From assembly GCF_037975245.1 (NCBI RefSeq), contig NC_092563.1, forward strand, positions 9,760,001 through 9,780,000: a DNA stretch of 20,000 nucleotides, given 5' to 3'. This stretch comes from Apostichopus japonicus. Lineage: Eukaryota > Echinodermata > Holothuroidea > Aspidochirotida > Stichopodidae. The translations under genes and the position numbers were made by a program. Positions 8,942-17,801 of the stretch are shown in pieces. How positions within the stretch are numbered: the stretch's first letter is position 1; every line of letters starts with the position of its first letter. A model generated the notes under the pieces. It was not told the DNA's origin. It was given only the letters and a program-made list of their open reading frames with translations, and did no database searches.

Positions 8942-9246
8942 TTAAAATAGCTCCAACCCGTAGCTCGCTACGTTTCTATTCAAGTCAGCATTCAAGTCTT
9001 TTATTAGGAGATTCTCTTTAATCTTCCTCCTGAACCACTGGGATTCATTACCAATAGCGACACAATGGTCAACAAAAGTAAGATTATGTTTGTGCGCAGT
9101 ACGATTAAGGTTAATAACGCCTTTCTGACCACCAAAAGAGCTCATCAGATGTTCTTTGAATCTATCCTTAAGCCGTCTATTGGTTTCTCCAACATAAAAG
9201 GAATCACAGTCTGGACAGTTTATCCTATATATACAACATTGTTGGC
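8942..9246 (-). pseudogene. Penelope-like GIY-YIG endonuclease domain, frameshifted
   Basis: The fold start (N-N-V-V-Y) is in the RT frame, which then meets a stop at 9220-9222. The remainder, in another frame, begins C-P-D-C-D-S-F-Y-V-G-E-T and continues with R-R-L-K-D-R-F-K-E-H-L. It ends at 8942 after L-I-K-D-L-N-A-D-L-N-R. The Y-V-G, the Arg of R-F-K-E-H and the D-L-N-R tail match Penelope endonucleases, which nick DNA for target-primed insertion. The frame change lies in the (TA)4 run at 9226-9233. One extra TA unit explains it. The copy is therefore inactive as read. Confidence 0.82.
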
Positions 9247-9899
9247 ATAATCTAACTTATAAGAATCCTTGAAGTTGAACAATGCAGAAATTTTCTTTTG
9301 CAGAAAAATTATTTTGATATGAATATTGTCATCACAAAACCCTTTAATGTAACTACCTAAATTCTTAGCGAGTTTATCACTGCTGGGGCCACAGTATGGT
9401 AATTTAACATAAACTGTATTTTCTGTGGTCTCACCATGATCAAATTTTATCACAGGACCCATGCCCAGTTGTTTTCTCAATTTAGAAGTATAGTTCTCCA
9501 TTTCATGCAACAACTTCCTAGGGTAGCCATTTAAAGTCAAAATGCATGTAATAAATTGCAATTCATGAACGAACAAGGAATCCGACGAACACAATCTACG
9601 TGCGCGTTCATGCAAAGCATTAATAACCGCAATTTTATACTTTTTGGGGCACCAGGATTTCCAATTAATAAACAACCCTGTAAAAGTTTTCTTACGGAAA
9701 ACGGAAGTAGCGATGGTGTCAGTACCGCTGGAACCAACCACTCTGAAAAAAAAGTCTATATCTAGAAAAGAACATTTACCCCCGTATTCCATTTCATATG
9801 TAAATTGAATAGATTTATGGAAGGAGTTCAATACCTGTAGAAAATCATCCACATAGTCTGATGAAATAACTACAAAAATGTCGTCCACATATCTTCTAC
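9220..9899 (-). pseudogene. Penelope-like RT, C-terminal palm and thumb
   Basis: The frame runs through R-R-Y-V-D-D-I-F-V-V (the catalytic Asp pair, codons near 9881-9888), then S-F-L-D-I, F-R-K-K-T-F-T-G, a W-C-P-K-K-Y-K block, R-A-R-R-L-C-S, and L-N-G-Y-P-R-K-L. It continues uninterrupted into the start of the GIY-YIG domain. These blocks in this order are typical of Penelope RT, the reverse transcriptase group related to telomerase. There are no internal stops over about 220 codons, so this part is relatively young. Upstream of YVDD the expected RT core is not in this orientation; it lies on the other strand at 9910-10273. Confidence 0.88.
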
Positions 9900-9909
9900 A
9901 AAATTTAAG

Positions 9910-10273
9910 TCAAATTTGGATCAAGGATTTTTTGATCAAGGATTCGCTCAGTTTCTGTTCGGGTATTCAGAATCTTTCTCTGAACCATGACTCTTTAATG
10001 GCTAGTTTTGATGTAATTTCTTTATTCACCAATGTTCCTATTGAATATACAATTGATGTTATTCTGAATTACATATATATATAAAAACGCATTGTTTGTA
10101 CAATTGAACGTGCTGATCTTAGGAAATTATTGCTTAAAGCAGCTTCATCCCATTTTATTTTTAACAATTCCATGTATGAGCAAATTGATGGGTGTGCAAT
10201 GGGCTCTTCCTTGAGTGTTTGTTTAGCCAACTTGTTTATGTGCCACCTTGAGGAGAAATTGATCCAAATTTGA
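9910..10273 (+). pseudogene. Penelope-like RT core segment, inverted
   Basis: On the plus strand, in one frame, it reads I-K-D-S-L-S-F, then S-F-D-V-I-S-L-F-T-N-V-P-I (motif A, Asp at 10010-10012). After a TAA at 10082-10084 within a TA run, it continues I-D-G-C-A-M-G-S-S-L (10184 on) and L-A-N-L-F-M-C-H-L-E-E-K. This is the part of Penelope RT that normally directly precedes YVDD. It faces the opposite way to the rest of the element and is bounded by perfect 15-base inverted repeats (9910-9924 and 10259-10273). G-S-S-L replaces the usual G-S-P-L. Confidence 0.85.
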
Positions 10274-10374
10274 TCCAATGTGCGCAGGATACACAAACCT
10301 AATTAGAAATATTTTAATATTATGATTAAATTCTTTGCTTGAAGACGGACACACATTCCTGCTCATTTTGGTTG

Positions 10375-10383
10375 TATATAAAA
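10375..10383 (+). promoter_or_regulatory. TATA box candidate of exon B
   Basis: TATATAAAA lies 81 bases before the ATG at 10464, which would put transcription start near 10405. No other core element was recognised. It sits just right of the Penelope remnant, so the element may border or have changed the promoter. Confidence 0.4.
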
Positions 10384-10463
10384 CTTACATCCTGAAATAA
10401 ACAGATCTCTTTCCTTTTCGAGAATATCCTTTCACGGACACTCAACAGCTTGCAAAGTAACCA

Positions 10464-10782
10464 ATGGCTAGAATGCAGGGGTTTATGAGGAAGGCAGCAG
10501 GTGTTTTCGTCATGTTGTATGTGACACACGTGACAGTACATTCTGATTATGTCTCGATCAATACTGAAGGCGATGTCTCGACTTCTAACAGAGACGAAGT
10601 TAGGAAAGGAAGATGGAGGAGGAAGCCGCAGATGTTTCATTCCTAAGATGTTTCCCGGGGGTAAGACCACCACTGCAGGGGACTGGGGTGGCAGTAGCTA
10701 CACCACCAAGGAACAAAAACAACTTCTTGACAGGCATAACCAACATCGTTTGGAAGTCGAGTCCGGCGATATGAACGAACTA
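10464..10782 (+). CDS. Exon B: first exon of a CAP-superfamily secreted protein, frame-broken
   Basis: The ATG at 10464 opens a signal peptide (basic start M-R-K, then A-A-G-V-F-V-M-L-Y-V, cleavage likely near residue 27). A linker with a basic R-K-G-R-W-R-R-K cluster at residues 47-54 could be a furin-type site. This frame stops at 10644-10646. The next frame (+1) is open from 10534 and carries G-D-W-G-G-S-S-Y and K-E-Q-K-Q-L-L-D-R-H-N-Q-H-R-L-E-V, then D-M-N-E-L, ending with a complete Leu codon at the GTAAGT donor (10783). L-x-x-H-N-x-x-R is the first helix of the CAP domain, with the zinc-binding or active-site region expected in later exons. The shift must lie in 10534-10646. A very short intron or another start is possible but was not found. 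Confidence 0.62.
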
Positions 10783-10875
10783 GTAAGTATACATTTTAAA
10801 GCCCAGTTTCATTTTGTTGAAATTGTGTAGCTATACATTATGTCTACGTTAATGTATATAGACTTCCCAGCTAAC
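10783..10875 (+). other. Start of intron after exon B
   Basis: GTAAGT matches the donor consensus. No acceptor with CAP coding sequence (a V-W-D or V-W-N start is expected) was recognised before 17494. Confidence 0.5.
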
Positions 10876-11220
10876 AAAATTACGTTTTTATAACGTTATA
10901 TTTACGTACCGTTTACGTTGTATTAACGTCAGAAAGTTACGTTGTAGTTACGAAATTTTGTAGACTCCAGGGGACGTTATATTTACGTAATATTTAGACC
11001 AAAAAATAACGTTGTATTTACGTTTTTATTACGTTATTTTGTAACGTTTAGATGATACGTTATAATAACGTCGCATTAACGTTTTTGTATAACCTTTTTG
11101 CGATGTTGTTGCAACGTTCATACAACGAGATTTCGCAACGTTAGTCATTTACGTTTTAGTAACGTTGTGATATAACGTAATGGTTACGTAACTAAGTAAC
11201 CAATAAGTAACCTTCACGTA
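10876..11220. repeat. ACGT-rich block (22 ACGT words in about 340 bases)
   Basis: AACGTT, TTACGT, TAACGTT and related words recur at irregular 8-25-base spacing from 10882 to 11217. The chance expectation for a four-base word is between one and two. There is no fixed period and no open frame. Similar ACGTT-rich stretches occur as dispersed repeats in other animal genomes, so it may be a degenerate DNA element. Confidence 0.85.
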
Positions 11221-13084
11221 CACACTGAGTAGGCCTATGCCTTAACACATCTTGACTACCAATAAGGACTCAAGACATTTCGATTTTTATTGTTACGTAA
11301 TATTGTTTTATATCCTCTCTTTGGAAAATTATCAATGACAGAATAATAAACAAAATAGTTAACATATAATAATACTTCTTTCGATCGACTTAAGCTTCAG
11401 GCTCTTTTAAGAAGCAACAACGGTACCCAAAATTTTATTACTTGGGTTTACTCTCACGTGTCATTTCAATTTATAATAAATCAAGATCTTTATGAATATG
11501 ACTATTACTATAGTCATGACAGTTGCCACCAGAGTTTATAGTCCATTGAATTGCGATAGTTCAAAATTAATTAGTAAAGTAACATTTCATGCTTTAAATA
11601 TATTCAATAATACCAGTCTCATGTTTTACTACTTAAATAAATTGGCCTTAAAATCTTTTGTCAAAATATTAGAACGGTAAGCTAGGCCGAAAGTTTATAA
11701 TTCGGCCCACGAAGCTTTAGATTAGGAACGATTTCAGCCGACAAATCCCCCATAGGGGGAGTGCTATCATCTACTAATATATCATTGACAAGCCGGTACG
11801 CCATTCCAACGACTGGCAATGAGAAGCAGCTGTACGTTTGAGAGTTGAGTTTCTCCGATTAATAATCGGTCTTATGTTCGCTAGCTAGCAGTATTGCAGA
11901 ACGCAGTTGTATAGCACTGTACTAGTGTAGTATTAATGAACGAGTTATAATATAGGTTAATTAATTTCAATATATTTGTTCCTTACCGGCCTTCGGGTTG
12001 GCTTCTTATGTTATTCTGGTTTTGTTAACTATTGCATTAAACCAGACTTATTGGCGAGGACAAAGTTAGACCAAAGGTAGAAGAAGCGCAGTTACGAGGC
12101 GCGCCAGTTTATACTATTAGACAGTAGGCCTAACTTAAGCTTAGCCTAACTAGGCCTAGGCTGTAGTTGCTGACACAGTAAAAATTGCCTCAGTTAAAAT
12201 GTTAATTTAAATTTAACCAGAGTACAGACCCTCCCAATGATTACTTGCAGGAGAAGCTAGAGCATGAAGTCTGTCCACCGAAAAAAAAAATCCAATTTCT
12301 ACCAGTAAAAGTGTTGTCACATTGTTTTCACTACATCTATAGAGATGTACGGAAGCTTAAAAGTTCTATCAACATTTTTGCCCCATAATTTGACATTTTA
12401 ATTTAGTTAATTGTTTTGAAAACAAGATAATGTCTTATCAAAACTCAGAAAAATGTAGGATTACTCAGTTGCTTTAACTCCACAGTTTACAAATTTGTTC
12501 AATTGCTCAGTTGAAATTAATTTAAAATTTTTAGTACATAAATTCCATAATGTCCAACCAAAATGCACTCAATGCAATGACCTCCATACCGGGTCAATAA
12601 TGGCTGTTATTTTGAAGGTTATATTATTATGAATGTATTGAGATAGTCAGCTCAAAAAAGATAACTGTAGTATTTCTATTCTACATATTAGTGATGTACA
12701 GGGTTACTTTGCAATCGGTAATACAGCTCAGATGAAACTTTCACGTTGTGGTACAGAAAACTGTGTTCCTTTCACATGCTTTACTTTGCTAAACCTTTAT
12801 GAAATTAATTGGAAAGACTCCTTGTGGGTTCTGTAATACAAACTAATAGAAATATCAACATATTAATACATTAGGTCAAAAAAGTGTCTGTCTGTTTGCT
12901 ATTAATTAAACAAAGTAGGCATATGTGTTTGCTACTAAGGGAGCTTCAGTAGGAGTTACGAAATTCATGAGAAGAGATACACTGGGAACAGATCTCTCTC
13001 TACCCTTACCTTTTCCCATGCCATAAATGAACTTTTGGATGAAATTCCACAAGTTTAGACATTCCGAAGTAGAAGTTATATATA
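11221..13084. other. AT-rich non-coding stretch, no gene recognised
   Basis: No exon of the CAP family and no long open frame was seen. A small perfect hairpin TCCCCC-ATA-GGGGGA lies at 11746-11760. Confidence 0.5.
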
Positions 13085-13880
13085 ATATGTAAAATAATAA
13101 AAACTATTGTAATAATACTTATTTATATAGCGCATTATGTCGACGGTCTCAATGAGCTTTACAGGAACAAAATGAATACCAAAAAAAAAACATACTAATA
13201 GAATACTAAAAGATACACGAAATGATCGACAATATAAATATTACAGTGTCCAATGTGGGAAGCACGTGAATAAATAACTTTATAAGACGCTTTAAAATTG
13301 TCTATGGTAGGAGAATCCCTAATTTGGGTTGGGAGTTTTCCAGAGTTTGGGGGCCTCAAATTTGAAAGAATGCTAAGTTGCTAACCATACGTCTTAGTTT
13401 TAATTGCTAACGGGGAAGTTGCAGGGTTGACATTACGAAATCATGATGAAAAGCATGCATCAATTCAGTTTTGTTGTCGCTGAGAATTTGTGTTTTGCTT
13501 ACACACCAAGTTTTAATTTCGTTTATAAATGATCCAAGTTTTCCAATAGTCTGATCCTTTTCATCAATGTACATTGACACATAAACTTGTGTATCATCTG
13601 CATAATTCATTCGTTGGAGACCGTGGGAGTGATAACGTCTTCAATTGGGAGGTATTAAATGTGAAAACAGACAGTCCGAGCACTGATCCTTGTGGAACTC
13701 CATATTCAAGATAGCGAGGTGAAGAGTGTTTACTGTTAATGCTAACATTCAGCGAGCAGTTTGTGAAATAGGACTTTATCCAATTGAAGTATTGCCTTTA
13801 CAACCGTACTCTTTGTCCAGACTATCAAACAGAATTTGGTAGTCAAAAATAGAAAATAGTATAAAGCCGAGTTCAAACGT
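13085..13880 (-). mobile_element. CR1/L2-like LINE, 5'-truncated and internally deleted
   Basis: The 3' end on the minus strand (about 13145 down to 13090) reads GTAAAGCTCATTGAGACC then GCGCTATATAAATAAGTATTATTA, the classic CR1/L2-group tail. Upstream comes A-P-K-L-W-K and, one frame over, P-T-Q-I-R-D-S-P-T-I-D-N-F-K (13365-13255), the usual ORF2 C-terminus. RT remains follow: Y-A-D-D-T-Q-V-Y-V-S (about 13600) and Y-G-V-P-Q-G-S-V-L-G (about 13705). Further upstream lie W-I-K-S-Y-F-T-N and D-S-L-D-K-E-Y-G. Frames shift several times and about 200 or more codons between RT and the C-terminus are missing. It is dead. Confidence 0.85.
13407..13830 (-). pseudogene. LINE reverse-transcriptase remnant
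   Basis: The palm fragment of the element above. The catalytic Y-A-D-D is retained, but G-V-P-Q-G-S-V-L-G and Y-A-D-D lie in different frames and the segment joining them is scrambled. Y-A-D-D-T-Q-x-Y is characteristic of the CR1/L2/Rex side of non-LTR elements and distinguishes it from the Penelope YVDD at 9889. Confidence 0.8.
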
Positions 13881-13889
13881 TTCCAACAT

Positions 13890-15001
13890 GCTACAACATT
13901 TCACTGTTTCGCGGTCAATGAAGACAAAGCCGGTTATGGGTCCTCCTGCTTTTCAAAATGAAGGGCTGGGTTTTCGGTAAACTTTCCAAATGTAGCAATG
14001 TTGTTCCCAATCTGGAAAGTAATATGACAAAATATTTAATATCTCTAACTGGAACCAGAGTCAATGGTTGATAATAAAAATACAGGTTTTACAAGGAACT
14101 CATCTCTTGAGTGTAATGCTAAAATAGAAAACTATGTCAATTACTTATTTTAGTTGAAAGCACACTATGGATGATCAACAAGGAAAATTAAGTAAATGGA
14201 TACAGAATGTACACTACACAATTGAAGGGATAGTTCTATAAAATAGTAAATGTCTGTGTAGTTTGCCTGTTGGTGTTTCCTCTGGTAAAGCATATTCAGG
14301 TAACAGTATTTGCAAGACCAGGTAGTTACGTATTAAACTTTATACATTGACATTAATTTTATCAACACTTGCATTAAGACTGGTATCATTTTGAAGAATT
14401 CATTCTTGAAATTCATGGAAACTTGTAGTAAGGAAGATATTTTGTAGCTCTAAGCTGTCGAAACATTTCATGCATGATGTAATTAGGACCAACTTGGGTG
14501 ACAAGTTGGAACTTCTGTGTCACAACAGGTGTTAGTCACATAGTTGAGTGTTCCAGTTGATACCAACTTTGAATTTGGTGTGGTCAGTAGTAGTGGTATT
14601 GCCAGTACATATCATCATACCTATCACCATGAAGTTCAGTCAATTGCAAATTTCATACTTGCTTTGGCAATGTAAAAAGTATTTATTACCTCCATCTAGT
14701 CAAGGCAGTAGATATTAAGTATGACAATTGTGTACTGTACAATTCCAAGATATGCAATCTTGAATGTCAGAAATAAATTGTGTTGTTCCCATTGGATAAA
14801 GTTTACATTAGAGTTTCCAGATTTAAATGGCATATTATGTATTTTATCGCAATAACACTAAGCCAGCAGAAAACCAGAAAGCCAGTTGGCTTACTGTGAT
14901 TCCTTGCCATTTGAGATTATAATCCCAAGCTTTCTTCATTGTTGATTAATTTGATCAGCAAGGTTCTTTCACTGACTGTGGACCTACCTACTAAACTATG
15001 T
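13890..15001. other. Non-coding stretch, no gene or repeat recognised
   Basis: No coding exon, retroelement motif or tandem structure was recognised between the LINE and the 300-base repeat array. Confidence 0.45.
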
Positions 15002-16500
15002 TAACTTACCATGTTTATAAGCTATTTATAGCAAAAATCAACTCAAGCCCTGCCCCCCAATGAATGTGCATAATATCACATTGAACATACATTATCATGT
15101 ACCCGCTATCTACAACCACCTACACACAAAGTATGATTCAATTCTGAAATGTTTACATTTGACCCTGTGACCTCATTAATATTCATAAGATGAGCACCAA
15201 AATCAACAGGGCTCTTCTACTCACTAAAGTCTATGGCGCATATATGTACCTAGTATGACTTCAATTCAACTTGTCGTTGTTCAGTTACCGTGTTTTTACA
15301 AGCTATTTTAGTGAAAACCAACTTAAGCCCGCCCCCTCTTGAATATGCATCATATCATCTTGAACATATTTCACCATGTGCCCACTAGCTACAACACATT
15401 AATACCAATTATTCATGAATTCTGAATTTCGGTTGCGGAGTTATTAGCATTTGGAGATTTTTACTTTGACCTTGTGACCTCATTATTATTCATAAGATGA
15501 ACACTAAAATCAATAGGGTTCATCTACTCACTATGGCGCATCTATGTACCAAGTATGACTTAAAACCAACTTGTCCCTGTTCAGTTACCCTGTTTACAAG
15601 CTATTTTAGTGAAAATCAAATTAAACCCCGCCCCCTAATAAATATGCATAATATCAACTTGTACATATATCAAAATGTACCCGCTACCTACCAACATATT
15701 CATACCAATTATGAATAAATTCTAAGTTTCGGTTGCAGAGTTATTAGCATTTGGAGATTTTAATGTATGACCCTGTGACCTCATTATTATTCATGAGATG
15801 AGCACCAAAATCAATAGGGTTCTTCTACTCTTTATGGCGCATATATGCATCACGTATGATTTAAATCCAACTTGTCGTTGTTCAGTTTCTGTGTTTACAA
15901 TCTATTTTAGTGAAAATAAACTTAAGCCCCGCCCCCTCTTGAATATGCATAATATCAACTTGAACATATGTTACCATGTGCCCACTAGCTACAACACATT
16001 AATACCAATTATTCATGAATTCTGAATTTCGGTTGCGGAGTTATTAGCATTTGGAGATTTTTAAAGCTTTGACCTTGTGACCTTGTGACCTCATTATTAT
16101 TCATAAGATGAACACTAAAATCAATAGGGTTCATCTACTCACTATGGCGCATCTATGTACCAAGTATGACTTAAAACCAACTTGTCCCTGTTCAGTTACC
16201 CTGTTTACAAGCTATTTTAGTTAAAATCAAATTAAACCCCGCCCCCTAATAAATATGCATAATATCAACTTTTACATATATCAAAATGTACCCGCTACCT
16301 ACCAACATATTCATACCAATTATTGAATGAATTCTAAGTTTCTGTTGCAGAGTTATTAGCATTTGGAGATTTTAATGTATGATCCTGTGACCTCATTATT
16401 ATTCATAAAATGAGCACCAAAATCAATAGGGTTCTATTACTCAGTATGGCGCATCTATGTACCAAGTATGACTTCAATCCAACTTCTTGCCCTGGTTGAG
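15002..16500 (+). repeat. Tandem array of about five 300-base units
   Basis: The anchor words (TTCAGTTACC, TGTTTACAAGCTATTTTAGT, GCCCCGCCCCCT, TATTAGCATTTGGAGATTTT, GTGACCTCATTATTATTCAT, AAATCAATAGGGTTC) recur in order. Counting from the TCAGTTAC-type anchor, units start near 15002, 15281, 15581, 15882 and 16192, and the next anchor is at 16497, giving periods of 279, 300, 301, 310 and 305. Units starting at 15281 and 15882 resemble each other, as do those at 15581 and 16192. Open frames at 15497 and 15798 are shadows of the repeat. Confidence 0.95.
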
Positions 16501-16535
16501 TTATCGTGTTTTACGAGCAAAGGGCATCACATACG

Positions 16536-16552
16536 CACACACACACACACAC
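16536..16552. repeat. CA microsatellite
   Basis: About eight CA units just after the end of the 300-base array. Confidence 0.9.
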
Positions 16553-16559
16553 GCAATCA

Positions 16560-17370
16560 CCATCGCATACTACGCATAGATTCCTTGAACCTTCAGCAAG
16601 GAACCAAAATGGAGCCTAACATTGCACTATGCATAACCCTACAGAGTAAATGTTTTGATTGAAAAGCTAAGTTTACCTTTTCCACCTGAATAAAACATGT
16701 ACATGTTTCTTCAGCTGCATGTGTCGTTGGCCCTTTGTTCCATTTTCCTTCACCATCTCATTTATCAAGCCATTGGCAGATTAACATCAGTTCCTGGGCT
16801 GTAAGATATAATAACAACTGTGACACTTTTGTGATATCGTAAATTCAAAATTGTCTCTCCTAGCAAAAATAAACATGTTGGCAGTGCAAATTGCTTCCAG
16901 CTTCTTTTTCTAAAGCCTGTCAATATGATAGAAAAATGAATAACGGTATGCCAACTTTCATACAAGATCACACCGAGTTCAATATAACATCATTGTTAAA
17001 TAGGTACACACCGTTAAAGATTTTAAATATGTACTGTGATGCACATCCAGGCCGTATAATTCTTTCATAAACTTGTGCCTACAGAAATTGCAAAACTTTA
17101 CCTGCAAACAAACTTCATGGTCGCACTTGATCTTTTATATATCCTTTGGTCGATAAATATGACATGATATTTGACAACGATATGAATCATCACAATTAGG
17201 TGGCCTTAAATGATCCCCACCCAGGTCGTTATGTCGATGATAGAGAAAAAATGCAAAAAGATAAAGATTCAGAGTGCATTAAATCCATCATAACAGGCTA
17301 CTTTAGCTAGAATGTGTAAATTCCTTGTGTAATTGCTTCGTGGGTAGACAATAAGTTGACAAAGACGTTT
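16560..17370. other. Non-coding stretch upstream of exon C
   Basis: No exon or repeat family recognised. It should hold any distal promoter elements of exon C. Confidence 0.4.
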
Positions 17371-17376
17371 TTACTA

Positions 17377-17387
17377 AGATAAAAGAG
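17377..17387 (+). promoter_or_regulatory. TATA-like element of exon C
   Basis: AGATAAAAGAG contains GATAAAA, a weak TATA variant, 117 bases before the ATG at 17495. Transcription would start near 17408. No better core element was seen nearby. Confidence 0.25.
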
Positions 17388-17494
17388 CGAGTCCAAACCA
17401 ACTTTTCCGTAGAAAGCAGCTTCACTTTGCAGAAAAACGATTCACATTCGGAAAGATCTGGAACTCACTGAGAGGGAAACACGTCTACTTCAAG

Positions 17495-17801
17495 ATGGCT
17501 CTCTTGACGTTATTATTCTTGGTCTTATCTGCGCTAAACTTCGTTTGTTCCGAAGAGGAAAATGTTTCAATAATAACCTCAGACGAAGTACCATCTACGA
17601 CACCTGAGGAAATGAAGCGGTTTGTAGACGAAGATGATCTGGAGGATGATGACAACTTGTTAAGGTTCGCGAGAGCAAAGACAGGACCAACGAGTACATG
17701 GGGTGGCTCAGATTACAAAAAGAAGCAACATGGAGATTCTAAAGGCGCACAATACTTACAGATTAGACGTTACACCAGCTTCAAGCAACATGAACGAACT
17801 G
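17495..17801 (+). CDS. Exon C: first exon of a CAP-superfamily secreted protein, frame-broken
   Basis: The ATG at 17495 begins a strong signal peptide (M-A-L-L-T-L-L-F-L-V-L-S-A-L, cleavage likely after the Ser at residue 19), then an N-V-S glycosylation site (23-25) and a very acidic linker (V-D-E-D-D-L-E-D-D-D, 44-53). Next come R-F-A-R-A-K and T-W-G-G-S-D-Y-K-K-K (68-77). That frame then runs on as unrelated residues to 17842. The +1 frame, open from 17664, encodes M-E-I-L-K-A-H-N-T-Y-R-L-D-V and S-S-N-M-N-E-L, ending at CTG|GTGAGA (donor at 17802). H-N-x-x-R and N-M-N-E-L match exon B and CAP family helix 1. One base gained or two lost at about 17717-17733, beside an A5 run, accounts for the shift. 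Sequencing error and pseudogene are both possible. Confidence 0.72.

Larger units (their letters stand above)
8711..10300 (-). mobile_element. Penelope-like retroelement, 5'-truncated and rearranged
   Basis: Reading on the minus strand from right to left, the element has RT sequence, the YVDD box (about 9889), RT thumb, a GIY-YIG endonuclease, a stop at 8942-8944 and a 3' tail of about 230 bases ending in TA repeats. RT plus C-terminal GIY-YIG is the hallmark of Penelope-like elements. The tail contains CTGACGA (8808-8814) and GAAA (8779-8782) around a perfect eight-pair stem (8783-8790 with 8799-8806). The RT core at 9910-10273 is inverted. The right limit is unclear and lies near exon B. 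Confidence 0.85.

Noticed and set aside
10326-10673. 115-codon minus-strand frame opposite exon B
   Set aside because: Shadow of exon B and its 5' region; no domain or retroelement similarity seen.
15497-16025. Two similar open frames of 73 and 75 codons beginning near-identically
   Set aside because: Their similarity comes from the 300-base tandem repeat; they start at the same point of successive units and show no domain.
15002-16500. CRISPR-like array
   Set aside because: Units are contiguous 300-base tandem repeats without spacers, in a eukaryotic setting.
10464-17801. Programmed +1 frameshifting shared by exons B and C
   Set aside because: The switch points lie at different places relative to the W-G-G motif and no common slippery site is seen; independent lesions or errors are simpler.
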